DNA from: Rhizaria sp. SCN 62-66
Lineage: Eukaryota > Rhizaria, unplaced
Direction of reading: 5' to 3'
NCBI GenBank assembly: GCA_001724265.1
Contig: MEDY01000014.1
Location: forward strand, 124,001-188,000
Length of the DNA: 64,000 nt
Below the pieces are notes generated by a model, which worked only from the letters and a program-made list of their open reading frames with translations, searched no databases and had not been told where the DNA came from. How positions within the stretch are numbered: position 1 is the stretch's first letter; every line of letters begins with the position of its first letter. Of this stretch, positions 30,401 through 39,280 are shown piece after piece. The translations under genes were made by a program, and so were the position numbers.

Positions 30401-32476
30401 GTACACATGCACCTCGACCTCCATCGACTCGGCCTCCGCGTCGTTGCTGCCGAAGTTAGGCCGCTTCGCGTCAGGGTCGACGCGCGCCACAGGCACCCCG
30501 CGCGCCGCCAGCGCGGCCAAGTCGGCGTTGACTGCGTACTTGTGCCGCACGGCCACCCAGTACCGCGCACCCGTCTCGTCCGCCCCCACCGGTCCGGGCC
30601 GCGAGTACCGGACGGCCCGCAGCGCGTCGACACCGCCGCCCGCCGAGACCGCTGTGCCGCCGCCGCCGGTGTTGCCCAGAGCGACCGCGGCCGCCACGGC
30701 CTCCTCCTCGACGCGCACGGCTGCGATGGCAGCGGCGTCGCCCAACTCCGTGGCGGCGGCGAGACGGCCAGCGCGCGCGGCGGCGCGGCAGAGCAATGTC
30801 GTCGCTTGGGAGATGACGACGCCGCTGCTGCTGCTGCCGCCGCATAGGGGCGAGACAGCAACGGCGACGGCCGCGGCGGCGGGGTCGGCCGCGAGTGCCT
30901 CAACCTCGGCCTCGTACGCCGTCGTTGTCGCTCGCAGTGCCTCACAGTCCGCAAGGGCCCAGTCACACAGAAGCCGCAGGATGCGGAGACGCAGCGCGGG
31001 CGCAAGGAGAAACAGATCGCGGAGCACGGCGACCGAGTGTAGTCCGTCGGCCGGTGCGGGCGGGTCGCTAGCGGCCCCCGCGGCCTCGGCGACCGAAACG
31101 GGCTCCCAGTCATCGGGGTCGCCGCCGCGGACCAAGTGCGCCGCTGCTGTGGCCGCGAACGAGCGCGGGCGGGCGAGCCAGCGCTCGGTGACGTAGCCGC
31201 GAAGCGGGTTGACGATGGGACCAGAGCTCAGAGAGAAATCGCCCTTGCGCGATTTACTGCTGCTGGCGCTGCTGCTGCTGCTGCTGCCACCGTCGTTGTT
31301 GTCGGCGTCGTCGTCGTTGTCGTTGCTGTCCTTGTTGCCGTCGTCATCGCGATCGCCGTCGCCCTTGTTGCTCTTGGGCGCATTGCTGCTCTCAGCGTCG
31401 TCGTCGTGGTCATGTGAGAAAAGCGCGGGCGCGGGCGCGAGCGTGGGCAGCGCCATCAGCTCGCCGAACGGCACTCCGCCCGCGGTGACGAGCGCAGCCA
31501 GATCAGCGCCCCCGAACGCTGCCGCACTGCCGCCGCGCACAGTCAAAGCGGCGAGATCGGCCGCGCGCCGGCGCCGGTAAATTTCGTCGTCGTACTCAAG
31601 GCCGACAGTGTAGCTAGCATTGTCCTGTGGCCCATCAGCACTCTTCGCACTGGCATTGGCGCTGGCGCGGGCACTGGCGCTGCTAGAGCTGTCAGTGTCA
31701 CCGGCGCTCGCACTAGCAACGTTCTTGGCGACAGTTGATTCGGCAAGCGCGCTACCAGCGTACAGGTCCTGAATGCGCTCATCGAGCAGCGCACCGAGCA
31801 CGCGCTGCCAGTTGCGCGGCGTGACCTCGAGCCCCGGACAGAGCAGCGCGAGCAAGTCTGCGAAGAGCTCGGCCAGCCAGTCGCGGTCGCGCTCGCCGCG
31901 TGCGGTCACGTCCTCGGCTTCCGCCTTGCTCGCGAAAAACGACTCGACCACGCAAGGCGCGCGCTCACCCGCGGGGTTCTCGCCGAGACGAGCGGTAAGC
32001 GCGCGGCGCTGCTGCACCTGGGCCCAGGCGCCGGCGGCGAGACCGGCGAGCAGTTGGGGCTTCGAGGCGGCCGCGACTGCGCCGTCCCAGACCGCGTCGT
32101 CAACGGGCGCACAGAGCAGGTTGCGCAGGAAGCGTGGGCGCGCGTTGAGCGCGTCGCGGGCGCGGGCGCTGCTCATGAAGCCGGAGAGCGCGGGCACGCT
32201 GGCGAGTTGAGCGTCGCGCGACCAGTGCGGCGGGTTCGCGCTCACGAGAGCCGCGGCGAGGCGGAACGGATCGAAGGCGACCAGACCCTGGCCGCGGGGC
32301 GCGCGCTCGCGGCAAAGGCGCGCGTGCTTGCGCAGGGCGCCAATGGCGGGCGTGGTGAAGGTCTCCAGGAACTGGCAGACGGCGGCGAACTCCCAGTTGC
32401 TGAACACGGCGTCCATCGCGACGCACTGCGCGGGCGTCATCGACTGGCCCTCGTAGGCACATGGGTCGTCCTGCAT
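27425..32476 (-). CDS. DDT/WHIM-domain chromatin-remodelling accessory protein (RSF1-like)
   Basis: 1683 residues from the ATG at 32476; TGA stop. Proteins of this type partner ISWI ATPases and read linker DNA. The N-terminus has a DDT-like domain (about 20-80: VFSNWEFAAVCQFLETF, then FDPFRLAAAL). A segment at about 220-245 (LFADLLALLCPGL, NWQRVLGALL) completes the helical region. A WHIM1-like helix at about 475-510 (RLRILRLLCDWALADC) and WHIM2 at about 620-660 (GADETGARYWV, then VHVYCERVD) follow in the order seen in RSF1/HAT-type subunits. The remaining 1000 residues are Ala/Lys coiled coil, acidic Asp/Ser blocks and Arg/Gly-rich stretches. No PHD finger or bromodomain was found. The chosen start is the first ATG; the frame upstream is less GC-rich and probably 5' UTR. 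Confidence 0.72.
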   Translation of the reverse strand: MQDDPCAYEGQSMTPAQCVAMDAVFSNWEFAAVCQFLETFTTPAIGALRKHARLCRERAPRGQGLVAFDPFRLAAALVSANPPHWSRDAQLASVPALSGFMSSARARDALNARPRFLRNLLCAPVDDAVWDGAVAAASKPQLLAGLAAGAWAQVQQRRALTARLGENPAGERAPCVVESFFASKAEAEDVTARGERDRDWLAELFADLLALLCPGLEVTPRNWQRVLGALLDERIQDLYAGSALAESTVAKNVASASAGDTDSSSSASARASANASAKSADGPQDNASYTVGLEYDDEIYRRRRAADLAALTVRGGSAAAFGGADLAALVTAGGVPFGELMALPTLAPAPALFSHDHDDDAESSNAPKSNKGDGDRDDDGNKDSNDNDDDADNNDGGSSSSSSASSSKSRKGDFSLSSGPIVNPLRGYVTERWLARPRSFAATAAAHLVRGGDPDDWEPVSVAEAAGAASDPPAPADGLHSVAVLRDLFLLAPALRLRILRLLCDWALADCEALRATTTAYEAEVEALAADPAAAAVAVAVSPLCGGSSSSGVVISQATTLLCRAAARAGRLAAATELGDAAAIAAVRVEEEAVAAAVALGNTGGGGTAVSAGGGVDALRAVRYSRPGPVGADETGARYWVAVRHKYAVNADLAALAARGVPVARVDPDAKRPNFGSNDAEAESMEVEVHVYCERVDNELVPVAPVAVDTTTADAATAAVCSGDDTVGDADTDNDDDDDGISVVNSVLPRDVREISSGGAYIGGSQSALAPRPVVQRGERGAAAAEARAKAEAKVTARAEAAAAKAAAAAERAEAKAIKARAAEDKVNAKAAKAAKAAGGDAKSTKPAVAASNVARTESFLARMFGPAATVLVAAAAPAASEDEDQDLDGASSGAEDGARVGGLPWLQRNAAASATGMTVADALKVEARAAAATAAVASATEFIVKLEKMTDDDKSIKAEIDSSSTSTDAAKNNIKSDGPDTKTKEVKSETAAAATDVMLEPSATTAGAGAAMTDNFSNGKDDHADAAAAAAVKAADDDAANAITLSSDSEAAPPATKRRARKRPSTAAASGDAAARYSLSAGPAPEAAARVDHPLAPAAAAAAATWGARFEPRYSFRPLARSADGLERVLAELEREPRRKAAWVEHRRREAARAAAAVAAAADKGRGGKRGAQAKQAGDAAKGKTADDSAAKGKGNGKNGAAATADAKLPTAVTFGSSFASTSSISASASAFNASANAASAAAASGASAAWLKRFLVAKSTTGDDALAAANVKLAEDKAEENDKKAGDDGNDDDKDKVDTIGNSSTSTSSSSNDNDDDKSETSVKDSKNAEDTSNNKKISAANDDDDDEIDDNGSNDDDEDHEKPALTVLLSTLSGAAADAAAEAAGLFPPFYAALLAALRVALSHARDAAVADQVAQKRADRLKRQLGLPPSWGGSMRSSSARGGSGRERGRGGDSDDNDDDDDDDDDDDDIGRSSKRARTAGGRHLRQRAAVSYADDSSDGDAGARRSRRGRGRGRDAEVSHSGGSSSSSGDDDDDDEEDEEGRGGRRRGLRHRPSPPAPLSRAQRYAQRGGGGGGSDSGSGSEIEEIVVSKRGGRRVIADDDDDDGDDGEDDGNKKSASKTQAGGHWLTQRRAAAVASRLGNNDNENNTGDGDSDSGSDNEAVVVIDDNIVVVDDGGDE

Positions 32477-33271
32477 CGTCGCAGAAGACCGGCGAGGGAG
32501 CAGGCGGGGCCGGGCTGAAGAAGCTGGGGAGTTGGGAATCGTGGATGGGGTTCGGGAGCTGTTGGTTGTGGGACCTACACGCAGACAAAACAAGGTCGGA
32601 GAGAGGAGGGAATCGGAAGGTATCAGCCACGACATATACAGCAGATCAGACGAAAATGTTTTAAATATAAATGAATTTCTCCATTTTTCCACATGGCAAA
32701 CAACGACATCGCTATTCTACGACTCTACACAAAGATATTTAGTCTTTTGTATGAACTCCGATGAGGCGCGAAGAGTGCGCGTTGGACATTGTGACATGAG
32801 ACAGTGGTTTATTAAAGGTCACTGCTGTTTGTAACCTTACCGAATGTGTGAATTGAGGAGTGAACATACTACTTTATCTCAAACAACACAATATTTCACG
32901 ATCATATTGATCATACTGGTCAACGAATATGCAGGTCCTACGCCAACATGCAAAAATTGACCGCGCGCATTCAAGACGAAACTGCTGTAGGAGACTGCAT
33001 GCATCACCTCTATGTGCGAAAAAAGAGTTAAATGGGATTATGGGGGAGAAGATAGGATGTATTTCGTACTAAAATATATATCATGTTTCCTAAAGAAGAT
33101 ACAGTGACGATTGCGACGTCCAAAACCAAAGAGATATAAGTGGGCTAACGTATAGAGAAGAGTGTACAGGTCCCAAGCGAACGGTTACCATATTACAACT
33201 AACACACAAACATAGAAAAACAATCAAACGACCTCAGCTGACTGGCTGGCTGGCTGGCACACGCAGCACGC
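32477..33271. other. Intergenic spacer, 795 bp
   Basis: The first 150 bases are GC-rich 5' leader of the DDT/WHIM gene. The rest is AT-rich and empty. A CTGG repeat (four units, 33242-33257) lies just past the PH-protein stop. Confidence 0.55.
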
Positions 33272-35550
33272 TTAATCGTCGGGCTCATAGCCGTATCCCT
33301 CGCCCTGGTAGTCTTCCGCCTCGGGATTGAGCAGCTTGGTGATGGTCATGACCCAGTGGTCCGCAGAGTCCTGGTTCGGACACAGCAGCTCGAGGGTCTT
33401 GTCAGACGTGCGCAGACGCACGAAGCGCACGGCCTCGGCGCGGGACATCTTGCCGTCCATGTCCGCAAGGTCCTGTGATGAATACAAACGCAGAGCAAAG
33501 TGTAACGTAAGATGGCAGAGTGAGACAATGAACCAAGAGAACAAAGAGAGCTCCACACAGATAAATAAATAATTGACGTGATTTAGCGTATTTTAACGTT
33601 TCTGCGTTGACATACCTGATCGACGTCGAGGACCTGCGCCGAGTGCACGAGCTGCTTCTCGCTCGCGCCCCACTTGATCGCACCGTTGGGATACACACAG
33701 AAGAACTTGACGTGCTTATCCTTGCCGCCCTTGATATACTTGACCATGGGCCCCTTGATCACGGGCAGCGCGGACTCAAGCGACGCCGACGACGACGCCA
33801 GCACGGCGGGAGTGACCGACCCCGCGAGCGCGGCCGCGCCGGGCGCCAGCAGCGAGTCGATGAGCGAGAGCCACGTCGCGCGCGCGTGCACTGTGGGCGC
33901 GAGGAGATACAGCGGCTTCTCGGTCGTCTTGAGGGCGAAGAACTTGGCCTTCTTCTCGGGCGCGAGCTGCTCCAGCAGCTCCGCCGAGTGCGCGACACCG
34001 AGTACGCGCGCCGTGTACTTGAACTTGCGGTCGTTGTCACCCCACTTGATCGTGAGATCGGGATACAGTGCGAACACACGCTTGTGAGACTTGACCGAGT
34101 CCTTGACCATCTTGTCCAGCTCTTCCAGCAGCAGCGGCTTATCTTCGCGCACAATCGGCACGGCCGACACGACCGACACGCGGCGCCCCATGGTGGCCGG
34201 AGACCCGCCGATGGCGTGCATGCCCGACGCGAGGGCGGGCCCGCGCTGCAGCGCCACGGCCTCGACGCCGCCCGCGGACACTGCGGGCGCCGGGGAAGAC
34301 ACCGCGGACTCGGGCGCGGGGCTGCGCGCGGGCGTCGCAGTCTGCTGAGACTGCTGCTGGGGTTGTTTGGCGGGGGTGGGCACGGGGCTCTTGCCGAAGT
34401 CGAAGGTGCGTGCGGGCCGGCCGGCGCCGATGGGGCTGCCGGCGATGTCGCGCACGTTCTGCGGCGTTGCCGGCACGGCGCGCGGGGACGCCTGGAACTT
34501 GACGTCGCTGGAGCCCGCGGCGGGCGAGCGCACGTAGTGCAGCTCCTTGCCGGAGGTCTGGTTCACCAGGCCGAGCTGCGGCGCGGAGCTACGCGTGGCG
34601 CGCATGTGCACGTGTGCCAGGATGGCCACGAACGAAGCACGCGCGGCGTCGTCGGGGAAAGAGAAGACGTAGTTGTCGGTGTCCTTGAGCGTGATGCCCT
34701 GGCGCTTCGAGTCGTTTTTGAACTTTTGCGCGATTTCGGCAACTTTGGTGTGGTCGAAGTAGAGCGTGATGGCGGCGCCCTGCTCGATCGAGATTGACTG
34801 CAGCGCGCTGAGGTGGACGCCCCACTTAACGTCGGAGATTTTGGTGGGTCCGTGCGACACCTCGATGTTGTAGATCCACTCGTTAGACAGCACGAGAAGA
34901 CGCTCCTGCTGCGCGCCCTTGCGGTTGACCTTGATGACGAACTGGTGGGTTTGGTAGTACTCGGGCTCCGGGATGAGACTGGCCTCGAGCAGGCGCTGCC
35001 ACTCGTTGCGCACAGCGCGGCCCATGACGAACACGATCTGATCACGCTGCAGCTCCGACTTGCACGTGTACGAGCGCACTTGCAGCACGGCCGACGCGTC
35101 GATCTTGGAGCCGAGGTTGCCGATGAACTTCATCAGCGACTGCTTCATGCTCGACTTGAGCGAGTCCTTGTACAGACGCGTGGTAAACATCAGCGGGTTC
35201 GACGAGTCGGCCTCGACCGAGTGGAAGTCGATCAGCGGCTTGCGCTTGCGCGGGTTGTTCAGGGGCACCGACGGGTCGCACTTGTAAAAGGCCTTGTCGG
35301 TGATGACGATCGTCCACGTCGTGTCCTTGTACTCCTCGTGCAGCTGCGTCCGGAGCAGGAACTCCTCGCCGTTAGACTTGGTCACCGAGTCGAACTGCGC
35401 GAGATCCGTCTTGGTGGGGTCCAGGTGGAGCAGGGAAGTGAGCTGGACGTAGGGGTCGGCCTTGAGGATGCCCGCGTTCATGTCCACAGACTGGAGCAGG
35501 CTCGCGGCCATCTGCGTCGCCGTCGGCGCCGTCGCGGTCGCGGCTGCCAT
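33272..35550 (-). CDS. Multi-PH-domain protein with TH1-like segment
   Basis: Exons 33616-35550 and 33272-33472 (minus; TAA) join in phase 0, giving 711 residues. The start is the ATG at 35550; the ORF continues upstream only through non-ATG codons. Residues 1-190 contain a PH-like region (TTWTIVITDKAFYKCD). Residues 190-320 contain a segment like myosin-I TH1/PH (ERLLVLSNEWIYNI, KWGVHLSALQSISI). A Pro/Gln/Ala linker follows, then two PH-like domains at about 480-560 (LTIKWGDNDRKFKYTARVLGV) and 600-695 (VKFFCVYPNGAIKWG onward). The last PH strand and helix are coded by exon 2 (LELLCPNQDSADHWVMTITKLL), which confirms the splice. The likely role is phosphoinositide or membrane scaffolding; no catalytic domain is present. 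Confidence 0.78.
33473..33615 (-). other. Spliceosomal intron of the multi-PH gene, 143 bases, phase 0
   Basis: On the minus strand the donor GTATGT starts at 33615 after CAG, and the acceptor CATCACAG ends at 33473. Stops occur in frame within it. Splicing completes the C-terminal PH domain. Confidence 0.88.
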
Positions 35551-36350
35551 ACAGGGCGGAAGACTGCGGTAGAGATAGGGCAACGCATGAACGTGGGGAA
35601 AGGTGGCAAACACAAACACAAGAGGGGAGCGACAGCACAGCACGCGAGTTGGTGACGGAAGAAGGTAGAGATAGGAGGGTGAGGGAGTGCAAAAAAAGGG
35701 GGCGAGTTGAATACTGCGGGCGGTGTTGGAGCATCATATACAGCAGATGAGGCAGACTGACAGTCGTTTCGTGGACCATACTGTGCCAAGCTGGGGTGTC
35801 GTAAGGGCGGCACGCGGCTGGCGACCGCTCGCGAGCAGCTCGTTGGGTCGTCTTAGCCTTCGTTAAGCGGACTCTAAAAGCCATGATTGGGGATATGGAT
35901 ATTAAAAGCAAGTACAACCCGTACGAGATAATTTCAGACACTAGAAAAAAAACACCACGACGGCCAATTTCCCTCAGGAGCAAGCGTGAAGCAAACCAAC
36001 TTGGGTTTCGCCTGTGTGTGCTCCTGACTGACAGACTGCTCGATCCAAATTTGGACCGCCGCCAAAAAGTGACCATGGTCCGGTAGCCGTTGTTTGATTG
36101 CAGAGCGAGAGCCATCGTTTTTAGAAGGCATCTTCTGCGTTTGAATTTCTCGATGCAGCATCGCCGGGCGGGAATATATATATTGAAAAGACTCAATATA
36201 GTTTGGGTTTAACATGGCTTTGCTTTTGTGAAGCGAATCTCTTCAAGCTTACGTCCCTGCGCCTGTCCTGAAAAACCGCTCATTGCACTCAACGGCGCTC
36301 ACTCCTTCCATCCCCCCACTTTCCTTCGCCGTTCCACCGCTACAGGCGTC
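35551..36350. promoter_or_regulatory. Divergent intergenic region, multi-PH / ZC2HC1
   Basis: 800 bp serving as promoters for both genes. On the minus side CTACCGCAG lies 13 bases before the multi-PH ATG. On the plus side CCACCGCTACAG lies five bases before the zinc-finger ATG. Both follow pyrimidine-rich tracts and resemble splice acceptors. The centre is AT-rich. Confidence 0.5.
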
Positions 36351-38744
36351 ATGGACTCGTACGGCTACGGTCCCCGCGGCGGCGGCCCCGACGGCTACGG
36401 CCCTCCCCGCGGCGGCAGCAGCGCTCCCCCGCAACAGCAGGGCTACGGTGGTAATCTCAACAACCAGCCCCCGATGGGCCAGGGCCAGCAGTCTCGCGGC
36501 GGTCAGTATGCCCCCCCCAGCGGGCCCGGCTACGGCGACAACGGCGGCGGCGGCTACAACGGCTACGGCGCTAACAACAACAACTACGGCCCGCCTCCCG
36601 GCAACAACAACATGAACATGCAGAATAACAACATGAATAACATGAACATGAACGGGCCTCCCCAGAACGGCCGCATGCTCTCCGCCGGCGCGCGCGGCGG
36701 ACCCGCGCCCGGCCCCGGCGGCTACCCGCCTCAGCAACAGCCCCCCATCCAGAACAGCGGCGGCGGCGGCTACGGACCCCCTTCGAACCCCCATGGTAAC
36801 AACAATGGCGGCCCCCCGCCGTCAGGCATGCGCGCTCCGTCCGCTGGCCGCTACGGGCCGCCGCAGGGCCCCACGCCCGGACCCAGCGGCGGCGGCGGCG
36901 GCAACTACGGCTCTCCTGGCCACCATTCGTCTTCATCCTCGTCGTCTTCATCATCATCGTCTGCGGCCGCCGCGTCTGCCTCCGCGGCCGCCGCCGCCGC
37001 GACGGCCGCCGTGTCCGCGCTGACGGCCGAGAACACCGCCCTTCGCGGCCGCGTATCGGGCCTCGAAGAGCAGGTCCACGTCCTCAAGCAGCAGACGCGG
37101 CTCCTGATGACGTTTATGCAGGCCGCTGACGAGCAGCTTACCGCTCTCCGCGCGCACACCGGGCTCGCTCCGGGCGCCGCGCCCGCCGCCGCCGCTGCTA
37201 TGGCCCCGCCTCGCGCCGCCGCCGGTGCCGGTGCTGCTGCGGTGCGCCGTCCCAGTGCTTCCGGCCCCGCGGCGGCGGCGGCGCGTGCGGTTCCGCTTGA
37301 CGCAGCGCCAGAGTCCGTCTTCGGCCCGCCCGACGACGACGACGACGCTCACGGTCACGCCCACGGTCACCCGCATCACGGGGACAATATGGACGTTCTG
37401 GCCGCGCCTGCCACGGCGCCCAAGCGTGTCCCTTCGGCCGGCCGCCGCGCCGTCCCCGGTGCCGCCACGCCCGTCAACGACAACAATGCAAACCCCGTTT
37501 CTGGCGCTCCCGGCTCCGCAGCAGCTGCGGCGCGCCGCACCCCCGCCGCCGCCGCCGCCGCGCCGAAGCCGTGGGTGGGCGTTCTGGACGACCCGGCTCC
37601 TGCCGCCGCTATCGCCACCGCGGGGCCCTACGCAGGCAGCCCCTTCGGCGCGCCCCCCGGCGTTGACAACGCTGCGCGCGCGAAGCCGACGCCTGCTGCG
37701 CGGGTGCGCCAGCCGCCGCCGAAGTCCAAGCCTGAGTGGAACGACGCTGCCGACACGGGGGGCTCTGCGCTCGACCAGGCCCCCGCGCCGTTGCCCGGCC
37801 GCGCGCGCGGCACTCCCGTCCGCGCCCCCGCTGCCGCCCCCGCTGCCGCCGCCGCGGCTCCCACCGCCGCTGCTGCGTCGCGCGCCGCCGCCGCTGGCCG
37901 TGGCGCTGGCGCCGCGGCGCCTCCCGCGCGAGGCGCGTACTCCAGCGCCGCCTACGAGGAGCCCGCCGTGGCCCCGGCCTCCGCCGCGGCAGCGGTGCCG
38001 CGGCAGCAGTCGCAGGCGATCCGCGGCGTGTCGCGTCCCGGCCCCGGTGGACCGCCGCCGGAGTCGGCCTACGGAGCACACGACCGCGACGACGACGACG
38101 ACGGCGGCCGCGGCGGCTTCGGCGGCGGCGGTCAGCTCGGTGGATACTCGATGCCCCCCGGCGCGGACGGCGACGAGGACGACCCCTACGCGTCGGGCGA
38201 GCCGACGGACCAGTGCGGCAACTGCGGCCGCACAATGCGCGTGTCGGCCCTGCGCGTGCATACTGCCAAGGGGATCTGCACCAAGACGCGCAAGGTGTTT
38301 GACATGCGCAAGCAGCGCGTCTCGGGCGTTCTCAACCACGACGAGATGCGCCAGCTCCAGCGCGCCGAGGCCGAGGAGAAGAAAGCCGCCGCCAAGGCCG
38401 CTGCCAAAGGTGGCGCGGACGCGAGCAAGATGCCGGCGAATACTAAGCCCAAGTGGCAGCGCGACCACGAGGCGTTTCAGGCCTCAGTCAAGGCCGGGAA
38501 GCAGGTTTCCGAGGCGATCAAGCAGGGCGTGGACCCGCGCAACATCCCCGTCGTCGCGCTGCCCGCCGAGCTCGACACGCGCGTCCAGTGCCCGCATTGC
38601 ACGCGCAAGTTCTCCGATGAAGTGCTCAAGAGGCACGCGCCCGCGTGTAAGAATACGCGCAATAAGCCCGCGCCGCCGCCCAACCAGCGCGCGGGCGCGG
38701 GGGCCGCGGGCAGTGCAGCCAAGGGCGCCACGCTGCGCCGCTGA
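36351..38744 (+). CDS. ZC2HC1-type zinc-finger protein with long disordered N-terminus
   Basis: 797 residues, TGA stop. Residues 1-190 are Gly/Pro/Asn/Gln/Tyr-rich, with many Gly-Tyr-Gly and Asn-Met repeats, suggesting a phase-separating or RNA-associated tail. A short coiled coil sits at about 220-265 (LTAENTALRGRVSGLEEQV). Ala/Pro-rich filler with an acidic/His patch runs to about 610. The C-terminus carries two C2HC knuckles: C-x2-C-x12-H-x4-C (CGNCGRTM onward) and CPHC-TRKF-x6-RH-x3-C. They are separated by a KTRKVFDMRKQRVSG motif and a KWQRDHEAFQASVKAGKQ helix. That arrangement is specific to the ZC2HC1/FAM164 family, often flagellum-associated in protists. The in-frame stretch upstream of the ATG is probably 5' UTR or intron. 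Confidence 0.82.
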   Translation: MDSYGYGPRGGGPDGYGPPRGGSSAPPQQQGYGGNLNNQPPMGQGQQSRGGQYAPPSGPGYGDNGGGGYNGYGANNNNYGPPPGNNNMNMQNNNMNNMNMNGPPQNGRMLSAGARGGPAPGPGGYPPQQQPPIQNSGGGGYGPPSNPHGNNNGGPPPSGMRAPSAGRYGPPQGPTPGPSGGGGGNYGSPGHHSSSSSSSSSSSSAAAASASAAAAAATAAVSALTAENTALRGRVSGLEEQVHVLKQQTRLLMTFMQAADEQLTALRAHTGLAPGAAPAAAAAMAPPRAAAGAGAAAVRRPSASGPAAAAARAVPLDAAPESVFGPPDDDDDAHGHAHGHPHHGDNMDVLAAPATAPKRVPSAGRRAVPGAATPVNDNNANPVSGAPGSAAAAARRTPAAAAAAPKPWVGVLDDPAPAAAIATAGPYAGSPFGAPPGVDNAARAKPTPAARVRQPPPKSKPEWNDAADTGGSALDQAPAPLPGRARGTPVRAPAAAPAAAAAAPTAAAASRAAAAGRGAGAAAPPARGAYSSAAYEEPAVAPASAAAAVPRQQSQAIRGVSRPGPGGPPPESAYGAHDRDDDDDGGRGGFGGGGQLGGYSMPPGADGDEDDPYASGEPTDQCGNCGRTMRVSALRVHTAKGICTKTRKVFDMRKQRVSGVLNHDEMRQLQRAEAEEKKAAAKAAAKGGADASKMPANTKPKWQRDHEAFQASVKAGKQVSEAIKQGVDPRNIPVVALPAELDTRVQCPHCTRKFSDEVLKRHAPACKNTRNKPAPPPNQRAGAGAAGSAAKGATLRR

Positions 38745-39280
38745 ACACCGAGCTTTGAACATCTCGCTGCAAAAGCGCGAGACTGATGCAAAACCGCAGT
38801 GTTGACGCGCTGTGGTGCCTGCGATATGTTGCAAACGCGACTGTGAGTGTAGGTAAATGCACGCAGACATGGAATTGAGATGGATTAATGACGGGGCCTT
38901 GTGATTGCGACTTACTGTTTTGTTTGCGAGTGCTTTGCTTGCTTATTGAAGTTAAGGCTGGACCGCAGACATTTGGTTGTTTGCGGTTGATGCGAACTGT
39001 TTTATTAATCATGCTACTAAAGCCAATACTATATAATACGAATTATTTTTACTGTTTTGTTTCATAATACATGTACATGTACAACATTATCTCCACATGT
39101 CTCTTGTTAATGTCTTGTATTCATCGTTGGAATCTGTTGCTGGAGCATGACATGTAGTGAAGTCAAAGTATGTATTACGGTATTCAGATTGTTGTAATCA
39201 GTGAGTTAAGTAGAAGTAGACTATATAAAGGTACATTTTGTTAACAAATTTAAGGCTTGAGTTTTTACTAGCAGTATCTT
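38745..39280. other. Convergent intergenic spacer, 536 bp
   Basis: AT-rich spacer between the 3' ends of the ZC2HC1 gene (plus) and the giant WD-like gene (minus). It contains the palindromic repeat ACATGTACATGT at about 39069-39080. No gene is seen. Confidence 0.55.

Noticed and set aside
36954-38468. Minus-strand ORF of 504 residues opposite the ZC2HC1 gene
   Set aside because: An Arg/Gly/Ala-rich shadow of a GC-rich gene; no domain, and the plus strand has a confident product.
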